Origin: Candidatus Nitrososphaera evergladensis SR1
GTDB lineage: Archaea; Thermoproteota; Nitrososphaeria; Nitrososphaerales; Nitrososphaeraceae
NCBI RefSeq assembly: GCF_000730285.1
Contig: NZ_CP007174.1
Location: forward strand, 2,852,001 to 2,916,000
Direction: 5' to 3'
DNA: 64,000 bases
The translations under genes and the position numbers were made by a program. Of this stretch, positions 1-8,085 are shown one piece after another (positions within the stretch are counted from its first letter, which is position 1; each line of letters starts with the position of its first letter). Below the pieces are notes generated by a model, which was not told the origin of the DNA, did no database searches, and saw nothing but the letters and a program-made list of their open reading frames with translations.

Positions 1-387
<387 letters not shown>

Positions 388-428
388 AAGCATAGGTCAG
401 TGCGGAGGGCCAAGCTATAGCAAGGAGG

Positions 429-638
429 GTGAATAACACGCAATCTAGGATTAGCATTACCAAAAATAGTTCAAACAAACAAAGACATGCTTATTTCTTG
501 CTATGCGGCAACTGTTTCTGATTTGTATCAGTAATCAAGCCTAATGATAGATGGAGTACTGACTTCGCTGATGCCGTCTGCCCGGTATGCAATGATTATA
601 ATTTGAGAGCATTGCGAACGTCTATTGACACAGTCTAG
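429..638 (+). pseudogene. C-x2-C-F-W mini-protein, Trp codon changed to TGA
   Basis: Reading from GTG 429, one frame runs to TAG at 636-638 with a single interruption, TGA at 519-521. Around it the peptide reads YFLLCGNCF-stop-FVSV and further on DAVCPVCND. Three other genes here (7781, 48288, 56364 minus) have the same arrangement: hydrophobic residues, C-x2-C-F-W, a spacer, then C-P-x-C. The TGA falls exactly on the conserved Trp, so a single TGG to TGA change explains it. A purine-rich AAGGAGG overlaps the start. This is either a recent pseudogene or a site of readthrough; the sequence alone cannot decide. Confidence 0.55.
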
Positions 639-770
639 TTGCACGAAATAGGAAGGGGCAACCTAGCAAGTGGACGAAAAGGCAACTTCAAGAATCCTGG
701 CAGAGACTGATCAAGAAGGCTGCGTTTTGCGTACTCTTAATAATCATATTCGCAATGTACCTCCAACGCC

Positions 771-1910
771 ATGACACTACGTGAATTAAAAATAAAACAT
801 GTGCAAAAACCGCAATCCGAAACGGTTCTCGTCATGCAGGGCGGGGGCTCATTGGGTGCGTATGAATGTGGAGTGTACAAGGCGCTATCCAAACGCGACA
901 TAAAGTTTGACATAGTCGCGGGAACATCGATAGGAGCCGTCAATGCGGCAATAGTGGCAGGCTCAAAGAACGATAATCCGGAAGGAGATCTAGAGGATTT
1001 TTGGTTGGATGTCGCTGAAAGAGTAACTGGCTCTATTATTTCAGATAACCTTAGAGCGGTCATGTCCTCATGGTATGCGGCTCTGTACGGTAACGCCAAG
1101 ATTTTTTCTCCTGCCTGGTACACGACACCAAGCCTAAACTACACTCCTTTAGGCCATTTTACTTCCATACGGCCGCCGTATATGTACGACCTTGCCATCC
1201 TGAAAAGAACCTTGGAAAGATACGTTGATTTTTCAAAATTGAACAGCAACAATGTTCCTAGACTTATAGTTACAGCCACTGACATCAAGAACAGTAAAGC
1301 AGTATTGTTCGATAGTATGGCAACAAATATTGATGCTGATCACATACTGGCGTGTGCCAGTTATCCCTTTTACGGTATAGGCTGGACTGAGAAAGACGGT
1401 AAGTTCCTCTGGGATGGAGCACTGCTTAGCAACACCCCGCTGAGGGAAGTGATTGAAGCATCGCCAAAGCGCGACAAAAAAGTGTATATTGTAAATCTAT
1501 TTCCGCATGTTCAGGAGGAATTGCCGGAAAATATGTTTGACATCTGGCACAGAGCTAGAGATATTATGCACACGGACAAGACTGATAGCAATGTGAGACT
1601 ATCGAAGGCAATCTCTGGATATCTATTGCTACTTAGAGAAATGCATGATATCTTGAGCAACGCTCCACTCGATAAAGAACTGCATGAAAGATTCACCAAG
1701 ATAGAGCCCGAGTACCACAAGTTAGCTGATGCGAGAGGCGCAATAATTGATGAAATAACCAAGATTGAAAGGAGGGAAAAGGTGCATTTCCTTTTTGAAG
1801 ATGCGGATTTTTCCCTTGCTACTATAAAGAACCTGATAAAACAAGGAGAAGAAGACGCAGAGAAAGTTATAGTGGAAAAAGAAAAAGGAAAAGCAGACGA
1901 CAGAAACTAG
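771..1910 (+). CDS. Patatin-like phospholipase
   Basis: A 379-residue protein of the patatin family, predicted to hydrolyse acyl esters of lipids. Near residues 24-30 is the glycine-rich oxyanion loop GGGSLGAY; GTSIG near residues 52-56 holds the nucleophilic serine; the DG of WDGALLSN near residue 217 supplies the catalytic aspartate. All parts of the Ser-Asp dyad are present. The C-terminal 100 residues are charged and helical. A paralog lies at 18450 with the same motifs and a similar tail. The ATG at 771 is the only good start before the motif. No signal peptide or membrane span is seen, so it is probably cytoplasmic or peripheral. Confidence 0.9.
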   Translation: MTLRELKIKHVQKPQSETVLVMQGGGSLGAYECGVYKALSKRDIKFDIVAGTSIGAVNAAIVAGSKNDNPEGDLEDFWLDVAERVTGSIISDNLRAVMSSWYAALYGNAKIFSPAWYTTPSLNYTPLGHFTSIRPPYMYDLAILKRTLERYVDFSKLNSNNVPRLIVTATDIKNSKAVLFDSMATNIDADHILACASYPFYGIGWTEKDGKFLWDGALLSNTPLREVIEASPKRDKKVYIVNLFPHVQEELPENMFDIWHRARDIMHTDKTDSNVRLSKAISGYLLLLREMHDILSNAPLDKELHERFTKIEPEYHKLADARGAIIDEITKIERREKVHFLFEDADFSLATIKNLIKQGEEDAEKVIVEKEKGKADDRN

Positions 1911-1958
1911 AACTCAAGTTGATCTGATGCCATTCCAGTGAGAATCTCAGAGATCAGT

Positions 1959-3128
1959 CTAATAGCCAGTAAATGCCTCTGTCCTGATCCTGTCGCCGGA
2001 TACTCCGATTTCCTCTGACAATAGCTTTCGCATGGCATTCAACATTGCAGGAGGGCCACATGTGTAAAATATCGAATCCTTCAGTTCGTCAATGCTCAGA
2101 TGTCTTGCCAACATAGCTTTGTTTATCATCCCTTTTTCGTCGATCCATTCAGGTGTCGTCAATGACTGAGGAGTCTCTGGTTGTTCTTGCTCTCCGGTGA
2201 TTGTATAGATAATCTTCAAATTCTTGTTGAGATTTGCCCATCTATCAAATTCATCTTTGTACAGGACATTTGCACGGTTCCGATTAGAATCAAACATCGT
2301 TATCTTTAGTGCTAATTGCTTATCCGTAGCATACTTTATCATACTTCTAAAGGGGGTCACTCCGCCGCCCCCTGTCAGAAGCACTACTGGCGATGAGTTA
2401 TCCTCAGGAAGAGTAAATTTGCCTGCTGGAGCTGTAATTTTGACAGAAGCCCCAATATCGAGCTTTGATAGCTTTTGCTTGAAGGGAGTATCTCTTATTC
2501 TTGTACTAATAAGTATGCCTTCCTTTTCTGTTGGAGAAGAGGCTATCGTAAAAGACCGTGTCGGACCCTCGGGATCTTCCCTTGTACCAAGATCGACTAT
2601 AGAATACTGTCCTGCCTTGTAATTTAGGTAGTTTTCGCTGTCGCTACGAGAGAATCGAAATGACATGATATCCGTCCCTTTTTGCGAGACCTTCTCTAGC
2701 AACTTTAATTCAAATTTCAGCGGTCGTGCCGGCACATCGTCCACTGCAACTGCGTTTTCTTGTCGCGCGATACGTGGGCTACTCCCGCTATCGGAATGAG
2801 ATGCGCCAGAATCTGTATCTATCGCAATCAGTCCGCTTTTCTCTTCGACTTCAACTCTATAAGAGCGCAGGTCAGTAACCCAATCAGTTTCAGGCGATGC
2901 TTTAGCTGTTCGTATGTCAAAAATGCCCTGATGCCATGGGCAGATAAGAGAATATTCTTCGATGGATCCTTCCTCTAAGGGACCGCCTTCATGGGAGCAA
3001 ACTGCGTCCATCGCATAAATCTTACCCGATACCAAGGCTAGAACAATTGCTTTACCATCAATATCGACTCTGACTGGTTTGCGCTCTTGTAAATCCGCTT
3101 TTCTAAACGTCGTATTGTACCTTGTCAT
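1959..3128 (-). CDS. Rieske domain fused to FAD/NAD(P)H oxidoreductase
   Basis: A 389-residue fusion. Residues about 1-105 form a Rieske 2Fe-2S domain: CSHEGG and, 15 residues later, CPWHQG give the C-x-H and C-x2-H ligands. After an acidic linker (105-135), residues 140-389 are a ferredoxin-NADP reductase-like module with RSFTIASSP (flavin binding), GGGGVTPFRSM (pyridine nucleotide) and YTCGPPAML. The natural reading is a self-contained electron-transfer chain from NAD(P)H through flavin to the Rieske cluster, feeding an unknown oxygenase or acceptor; no oxygenase gene is adjacent. A TATA-like CTTAAAT lies about 27 nt before the ATG, consistent with a leaderless transcript. The domain order, Rieske first, is less usual than a C-terminal ferredoxin. 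Confidence 0.88.
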   Translation of the reverse strand: MTRYNTTFRKADLQERKPVRVDIDGKAIVLALVSGKIYAMDAVCSHEGGPLEEGSIEEYSLICPWHQGIFDIRTAKASPETDWVTDLRSYRVEVEEKSGLIAIDTDSGASHSDSGSSPRIARQENAVAVDDVPARPLKFELKLLEKVSQKGTDIMSFRFSRSDSENYLNYKAGQYSIVDLGTREDPEGPTRSFTIASSPTEKEGILISTRIRDTPFKQKLSKLDIGASVKITAPAGKFTLPEDNSSPVVLLTGGGGVTPFRSMIKYATDKQLALKITMFDSNRNRANVLYKDEFDRWANLNKNLKIIYTITGEQEQPETPQSLTTPEWIDEKGMINKAMLARHLSIDELKDSIFYTCGPPAMLNAMRKLLSEEIGVSGDRIRTEAFTGY

Positions 3129-3245
3129 GTATCATAATAATCCCTGACGGATTTAAGGCATTCCTCACGCGAATGAATCTGTAATAAAACTAAGATTTAC
3201 AATAATCGCTGCAGATTGATAAATGTAGTTAGAACGGTTGATAAT

Positions 3246-3584
3246 ATGGATGAATTCGTGCATTTTGAAGGCTATCGGTGCTGTGCATCCATACTATATA
3301 ACGTCAGTTCCAACTGCTATTAATTCCAAAAAAACAACTCACCTGACTTTGCACATGCCTGTTTTGGGTCAAAACTGACTGAAGAGATCATAGGCAATCA
3401 ACACTGTGGTAATGACAGCGCAAGATTTGTCGTTGTAAATGAACCATTGTCGATTCAACAACTCGGGATACCGAAACCTAAAGGTACTGGAATAGGGATT
3501 AGGATTTTATTTCCTCGCCTTTCCAATGACCAAAGCAGCATTTCCCTATGCATGTGCGAGAGCGCCGGAGAAACTTTGTTTTAG
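3246..3584 (+). pseudogene. Unrecognised 112-codon gene interrupted by one TAA
   Basis: From ATG 3246 (peptide MDEFVHFEGYRCCAS) the frame runs to TAG 3582-3584 with only one internal stop, TAA at 3321-3323 (codon 26). A TATA-like TTGATAAAT lies about 30 nt before the ATG, as for other leaderless genes here. The peptide contains several cysteines (RCC, HAC, QHCG, CMC) but no motif I can name. The long, nearly uninterrupted frame and the promoter-like spacing suggest a real gene with a nonsense mutation. A chance frame remains possible. Confidence 0.35.
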
Positions 3585-3634
3585 TCTGCTGTCATCCCCT
3601 TCGTGAAATCGAACGCCGTAACTAACAAGTTAAG

Positions 3635-3826
3635 TCAGAGCATCAGGAGCGCTCTTTCATAGCTCTTCTCTAACTTTATCGAACACTCATTCGTGGCGAT
3701 TTCTTCAGCATTTATCTTCCAACAACCTTCGGATCCATATCCGGAGCGCTTCTTTGATATTTCTACGAACATGCACAGTTTACAGGTTGGTCCATTTCCC
3801 CTTTTGTCAACAAAAAGAAGCTGCAA
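3635..3826 (-). CDS. Hypothetical small Cys-containing protein
   Basis: A 63-codon frame starting at TTG. It contains PTCKLCMFVE (C-x2-C) followed 20 residues on by GCW and later NECS, so metal binding is possible. It ends 18 bases after the end of the CBS gene at 3844 on the same strand and could be co-transcribed with it. No family is recognised, and the length is near what chance would allow. Confidence 0.3.
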   Translation of the reverse strand: MQLLFVDKRGNGPTCKLCMFVEISKKRSGYGSEGCWKINAEEIATNECSIKLEKSYERALLML

Positions 3827-3843
3827 CGCAGTATCCTGAGCTC

Positions 3844-4356
3844 TTACCTATTGCTTGACTGCGGATGCTGTAGGTCTGCAAGCATAAATTCTGAAAATCT
3901 CTGATAGACAGGTCGGTAATCGGCTGGCAGGCTTGCATCTATGAAGTTTGAGAGCAAAGCGGGACTCTTGAGTATCGCCCTAAAGATATCCTTGTCCGTT
4001 AGTATGCCTACCATTTTTCCATTGTGCATCACCGGTAGTCTCCGTATGTTTTTGTCCTGCATGGTATGAAGTGCGTCCTTCAGAGACATCATCGAATCCG
4101 CGGTAATCATCGGCTTCTTCATTACAGTAGATAAATGCACATTAAAGGAGATTTGAGAAGAACTGACGAGCTTGACAATATCTCGTTCTGTTATGATGCC
4201 CGAGGGAATACCGCCGCCATCTTCTTCGACGATAATGACTGCGCCAATGTTATTTCTATCCATTATTTCTGCAGCGGTCTTTATCGACTGATTTTCGTTA
4301 GCAGTTTTTACATTCTTTGTCATGATACTAGAGACAGGGATAGCATCTATCGTCAT
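3844..4356 (-). CDS. CBS-pair protein
   Basis: A 170-residue protein made of two CBS motifs (about residues 8-65 and 75-130), each with the typical start I-M-T/K-K-P/N, and internal GIITERDIV and GILTDKDIF strands. Stand-alone CBS pairs usually bind adenine nucleotides and regulate a partner. No enzymatic domain is attached. The C-terminal 40 residues are helical. Two more CBS proteins are present in this window (15026 and the TrkH fusion at 36044). The target of this one cannot be inferred from its neighbours. Confidence 0.88.
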   Translation of the reverse strand: MTIDAIPVSSIMTKNVKTANENQSIKTAAEIMDRNNIGAVIIVEEDGGGIPSGIITERDIVKLVSSSQISFNVHLSTVMKKPMITADSMMSLKDALHTMQDKNIRRLPVMHNGKMVGILTDKDIFRAILKSPALLSNFIDASLPADYRPVYQRFSEFMLADLQHPQSSNR

Positions 4357-5110
4357 ATGCTCTATTCTCTCTGAAAGTATTTACGCTTTAGGATCTTGAG
4401 AGGCAACATATGATGAAGGTATCCAAGAATCAATCAATGAAGAGGATTCGCGCAGCCAACACGACTATTACGAAGTACATCTATGTCTAATCGCATAGTA
4501 TCGTTCGCGGATAATTTTTATCAGTTACGTCGTTATTCCGGATTACTCTCGCAACTACGCTACAAATAACCAAGGCAGCATCGACATTACTTTGAACGTT
4601 TTATTTGCATCATTCTCAGCAGGGTAATCATCATCTAACTTGAAGGTTGTTGGCGTACCAAATATTCCGAGTTAAAAGTTGATAGTGTTTAACAAATCCG
4701 CCGGCGATCAATTGGTCATGTGAAATCGTAACAAAGAGATTTTCCAAGCAGTCAGTGCAGGGAAGATTTTAATGTGATTTCTGTGAAGATCGGTCGTGTC
4801 GGAAATAGAAACCACAAAGTGTGAATCGTTCGGGCACGACCTGTGCGATTGCGGATATTGCTGCGTCGACGGATAAACGCTTCGAAGAATTACACTGCTT
4901 ACCTGACTTAAGATCATATTGCCCCAAGGTATCCATAACGATACAATCGTTCTGATTCAGCTTGCAAGAGCCTGTCAACTATGGGAATGGGCTCCCTGAT
5001 GCAACTCGTCTCCAAATACTCGATGAAGCAGCAAAATATCCCTTTCCTCCTTTTTGAATACGCTGTGATCCCGTCTTATCTATTGGCCACTATACTTGCA
5101 ACTCTTAGCC
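4357..5110. other. Gene-poor intergenic region
   Basis: About 750 bases without a gene I can support. A 69-codon minus-strand frame (4769-4978, starting TTG, with scattered cysteines) and a 26-codon basic peptide beginning at the ATG ATG near 4411 are present, but neither shows a recognisable motif. No tRNA-like or hairpin-rich block was seen. Confidence 0.5.
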
Positions 5111-5153
5111 AACAAGATAACTCTATAAGTCAGTCCGGCCACTTTTAGATAGA
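5111..5153 (+). promoter_or_regulatory. Promoter of the HxlR gene, shared with the DUF1326 gene at 34973
   Basis: The bases before the HxlR start contain GATAA, a TATA-like CTCTATAAG, then TCAGTCCGG and TTAGATAGAT. The segment 34931-34972 before the DUF1326 gene lines up without gaps and is identical at about three quarters of positions, including the TATA box and the block TCA-C/G-TCCGG just after it. Because TATA boxes alone do not extend this far, the downstream block is a candidate operator. The coding regions themselves are unrelated. Confidence 0.55.
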
Positions 5154-5579
5154 TTGCAATCCACCGTTAGCTCTGAAGCTCTAAAGTTTGATCTAGAACT
5201 TGTTAAACTCTATGACGGGACAAAACAATGCCCCATTAACTTTACCTTAAAACTTATCGGTAACAAGTTTACTCTTTTAATTTTGAGAAACATGATTTAT
5301 TTTAAACAAAACAGGTTCAATCAATTCCTCAATTCTATTGAGGACATCAACACCAAGGCACTCACTAACAGACTGAAGGAAATGGAGCACGAGGGATTGA
5401 TTGAGCGCAGGATCTTCAACGAACATCCCGTGAAGATAGAATACTACCCTACAAAACAAGGTCTTGCACTCAAACCTCTTCTTGACTTGATGGCGTCATA
5501 CTCTCTGACATGCTTTAGCAAGGAAGTAAAGGACGGCAAAAAGAGGAGCCTTTCCCAAATAATAAAGAATGGAAAATAA
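5154..5579 (+). CDS. HxlR-family transcriptional regulator
   Basis: A 141-residue winged helix-turn-helix protein of the HxlR type. It has a Cys near the N-terminus (KQCPINFTLKLIGNKFTLLILR), the HxlR signature INTKALTNRLKEMEHEGLIERR near residues 62-85, and the wing PVKIEYYPTKQGLAL. The start is TTG at 5154, about 26 nt after the TATA box, which argues for a leaderless message. HxlR proteins are dimeric DNA binders that often sense electrophiles or oxidants through the N-terminal Cys. The near-identical promoter upstream of the DUF1326 gene at 34973 makes that gene a candidate target along with autoregulation. Confidence 0.88.
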   Translation: MQSTVSSEALKFDLELVKLYDGTKQCPINFTLKLIGNKFTLLILRNMIYFKQNRFNQFLNSIEDINTKALTNRLKEMEHEGLIERRIFNEHPVKIEYYPTKQGLALKPLLDLMASYSLTCFSKEVKDGKKRSLSQIIKNGK

Positions 5580-5809
5580 GGCTGGCAGGCTTCTAACGTT
5601 ACACACGCGCACATATTGGCTAGTCGAGTCTGTGTGTATGTTACAGAAACATTTTTTCTAATTTTCGATTTCTTACTGAATGCACTTCCAACTTGTTATC
5701 TATCCACTGCAGTCGACTCTGCTCCGACAGTATCGATATCGATATTCTGTTGCGACGCAAACCATTCGTTCTCATACTCTTCCAAGGCTAGTTCCATTTA
5801 GAGAAAAAT

Positions 5810-5854
5810 AGGAGTAGAAGCGAGATCATCAAATTGCTTCTTCTTCCTACTCCT
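5810..5854. terminator. Hairpin between convergent genes
   Basis: AGGAGTAG (5810-5817) pairs with CTACTCCT (5847-5854); the inner AAGC/GCTT pairs extend the stem with an asymmetric bulge. It lies between the HxlR gene (plus) and the small zinc-finger gene (minus), where a bidirectional terminator would be expected. No strong T-run follows. Confidence 0.3.
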
Positions 5855-5879
5855 AAACATCTGTGGATGGTAGGGAGTT

Positions 5880-6014
5880 TTAGTTGTCGTCTACATACTG
5901 CAGATTGCCTTCCTTAGTGTTGCATCCATCCACTTTGACATGTAATTCCAAATCTAGAGGGCCGGGAAAAGACTTGGAGCAGACGCCGCATGAATATGTT
6001 GGTCGCTTTATCAA
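5880..6014 (-). CDS. C2HC zinc-finger mini-protein
   Basis: A 44-codon frame with the finger Y-S-C-x2-C-x12-H-x5-C (YSCGVCSKSF ... LELHVKVDGC), i.e. a classical C2H2 fold with Cys as last ligand. The start is taken as TTG at 6014; no ATG is available in frame. It is one of three such single-finger mini-proteins in the window (also 22823 and 32009, both minus). These may be DNA- or RNA-binding, but no target is visible. It is convergent with the HxlR gene and divergent from amoC. Confidence 0.5.
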   Translation of the reverse strand: MIKRPTYSCGVCSKSFPGPLDLELHVKVDGCNTKEGNLQYVDDN

Positions 6015-6138
6015 TTCGATATGGATACTTATGCTTAGCGTAATTAATAACTTTCCATACGAGCGGGCCTTTCTTTTATGCGGGCACTTTCATTTCGAAA
6101 GTAATTAATATCCTCAATACTATGCAATACTGATCAAC

Positions 6139-6702
6139 ATGGCACAAATGCCATCACTGATACCAAAAGAAGTCGAAATCCAAAGGCTGAAGAAAGTGTA
6201 CATAATGGTGATAGCACTGGGTTCGATCGCAGCATCAGTAGAGGTTGATAATTTCATCGACGCTTCGCTGCATCAGACCGCCATTCGAGATTCTGCATTT
6301 ACGCCTGCTCACTGGTGGCTGTACAGCCACTTCGTGGCCCTTCCGCTAGGATGGGGAATGATAGCTTTCTATAGCAGAAAGACTCCAATCCTGAGAGGCC
6401 CAGGAAACTCTATTCCCACGGGTTTGAAGATAACTATCATTGGTTACCTGGCGACAATGTTTACAATTGGAGTAAATGAACTGTGGCACTTCTGGTTCGT
6501 AGAAGAAATCTTCTCTGTTCCAAACCATTGGATGTTCAATACTGGAATTGTTGTGGCCTTTATGGGTGCATTGGCCTTCGTAGTAAGGGTATATGCACGT
6601 CTGGTGGAGCTGGGTGCAGAAACACCGGCAAAGAACCCGTATGTAGCAGAACTGTACAAGCTAGCGCTTGAAGGCAAGCTGTACAGCAGGTCGATACCGT
6701 AA
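6139..6702 (+). CDS. amoC: Ammonia monooxygenase subunit C
   Basis: A full-length 187-residue archaeal AmoC, an integral membrane subunit of the copper enzyme that oxidizes ammonia to hydroxylamine outside the cytoplasmic membrane. Residues D41, H45 and H58 form D-x3-H-x12-H, the spacing of the copper site in the PmoC homologue. The conserved blocks AFTPAHWWLYSHFVALPLGW and GVNELWHFWFVEEIF are present, and the protein ends KLYSRSIP. No amoA, amoB or amoX lies within the window, so this is a stand-alone copy; extra amoC copies are known in Nitrososphaera genomes. The ATG at 6139 is preceded by AT-rich sequence. A hairpin plus T-tract follows at 6769. Confidence 0.97.
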   Translation: MAQMPSLIPKEVEIQRLKKVYIMVIALGSIAASVEVDNFIDASLHQTAIRDSAFTPAHWWLYSHFVALPLGWGMIAFYSRKTPILRGPGNSIPTGLKITIIGYLATMFTIGVNELWHFWFVEEIFSVPNHWMFNTGIVVAFMGALAFVVRVYARLVELGAETPAKNPYVAELYKLALEGKLYSRSIP

Positions 6703-6768
6703 TAATACACAAAACACGACCATCAAATACCCCAGTCCTTCAAAAGTGCAGATTCAATAGTAAAATGA

Positions 6769-6818
6769 CGAATGAAGACAAATTCCACTTCATTCGTTTC
6801 CGTTTCTCTTTTTTGTTA
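6769..6818 (+). terminator. Hairpin and T-tract downstream of amoC
   Basis: A perfect 9-bp stem, CGAATGAAG (6769-6777) with CTTCATTCG (6788-6796), has a 10-nt loop and is followed directly by a pyrimidine-rich tract ending in six Ts. It lies about 65 bases after the amoC stop and is the best terminator or 3'-end stabilizing structure in this part of the window. Confidence 0.55.
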
Positions 6819-7123
6819 GCGACGGCGTGTCAGTACAGGGCAATACACCGCAGAGTATTTCTGATTAATAATAGTTTTTGCACGCATATATTATTTTGAA
6901 CGATACTTTTGAGGAAAGTTGACACAGACACATATACGCAAACGCATACAGCTAGACGTGATACTGAGAAGCGATGTCCGCGATGCATCAAAACAAGTAA
7001 ATGAAATATGTCTGGAGATGACTCAGCTTGATAGAACGTGATATCTTACGAAAAGGTTCTTGTGCATTATTCTTAACAGCGTGACAGGATGCTTTAAAGC
7101 AATTAAGAGTGTATCAAATGTTA
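6819..7123. other. Intergenic region before the second zinc ferredoxin
   Basis: About 300 bases, AT-rich, with no gene, repeat or convincing RNA structure recognised. It includes the promoter region of the ferredoxin gene at 7124. Confidence 0.5.
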
Positions 7124-7624
7124 ATGCCAATTGATCCAGAGTTTCCCAAAAACCATCAAGTAATAGGTAAGCACAAACATGCGGATGGACAGCACTTTCA
7201 CTTTGTATGGGGCCCCGGAAGGGCAGCAGAAGCCTCTGAAAACGAAGAGGTAAAGAAGTCATATGAGGCAAGGGGAGAGCAAATTCTGCCGCTAGGTGTT
7301 CATGGAACCGCGGTGGCGGTAGACTGGGATTCTTGCATTTCCGACGGCGCCTGCATCGAGGCGTGCCCCGTACAGGTGTACCAGTGGTACAGGACAGAGC
7401 AGGACGTGCCTGCTATAGAAATGCAAAACGCAACCAGTGAAGGAAGTGGTGAAAATAGCCTGAGAGACGGGAGAAAGGACTATACTGACAAATCCGATCC
7501 CATAAGGGAGCACGACTGCATATGGTGCATGGCGTGCGTTTCAGTGTGTCCACCGCAGGCTATCAAGGTAGAGGAATCAAGCCTGAAATTTCATGAGCAG
7601 GCCGCAAGCTCCTTCAAAGGTTAA
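7124..7624 (+). CDS. Zinc-containing ferredoxin (complete)
   Basis: A 166-residue ferredoxin homologous to the zinc ferredoxin of Sulfolobus. The N-terminus MPIDPEFPKNHQVIGKHKH matches the zinc-binding extension, with several histidines (KHKHADGQHFHF), and GVHGT holds a further ligand. C-x2-D-x2-C-x3-CP ligates a 3Fe-4S cluster and C-x2-C-x2-C-x3-CP a 4Fe-4S cluster. It is a low-potential soluble electron carrier, likely serving 2-oxoacid oxidoreductases. ATG 7124 is preferred over GTG 7109 and ATG 7118 because homologues begin near the IDP motif. A diverged copy occupies the left edge of the window, so two zinc ferredoxins flank amoC at about 7 kb spacing. Confidence 0.93.
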   Translation: MPIDPEFPKNHQVIGKHKHADGQHFHFVWGPGRAAEASENEEVKKSYEARGEQILPLGVHGTAVAVDWDSCISDGACIEACPVQVYQWYRTEQDVPAIEMQNATSEGSGENSLRDGRKDYTDKSDPIREHDCIWCMACVSVCPPQAIKVEESSLKFHEQAASSFKG

Positions 7625-7780
7625 GCAATAATTACACGGTATGCAACAGTATCTACGCACACACGCACTCACAAACGCGTTGAGAAGAAACAAAAGAATA
7701 GCTCGGGTTCAAAGTACGTTAAGCAGTACTACTAAATGTATATCGATCATTAATATGCATAGAGAACGATCTATTAACTG

Positions 7781-7954
7781 ATGACAATGATGAAACTTTA
7801 CCCAACCCGTTATCAAGATGGTGTAAATATTGTTTTCCTATTCTGTCGTTTCTGCTTCTGGTGCGCCTCCCTTCTAGGAGCCTCTTGCAGGATCGTGGAA
7901 TGTCCTAGATGCCTCAATGAAGATATTGCAGCGATGCCGGTATCTGCGGCCTAG
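7781..7954 (+). CDS. C-x2-C-F-W-C mini-protein
   Basis: A 57-codon gene starting MTMMKLYPTR and reading FLFCRFCFWCASLL, a spacer, then CRIVECPRCLN. Four cysteines as C-x2-C and C-P-x-C make a probable zinc ribbon, with an aromatic, hydrophobic first knuckle. It is the shortest member of a family with copies at 429 (TGA-interrupted), 48288 and 56364 (minus). ATGs at 7781, 7787 and 7790 are alternatives. It is not clearly in an operon. The function is unknown. Confidence 0.55.
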   Translation: MTMMKLYPTRYQDGVNIVFLFCRFCFWCASLLGASCRIVECPRCLNEDIAAMPVSAA

Positions 7955-8085
7955 TTAGCCGATAGATCTGCTGTCCTGCCAGCAGCATTGAAGAATATCG
8001 AGTAACACCTTTTGATTTATTCAACCGGAGAGGCCACGACAACAGATGTAAAAATGCGGTCCTAACATCACTAAGGATTATCGGT

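Noticed and set aside
5884-6108. Plus-strand 74-codon ORF upstream of amoC
   Set aside because: It is antisense to the C2HC finger gene and has no protein-like features of its own.
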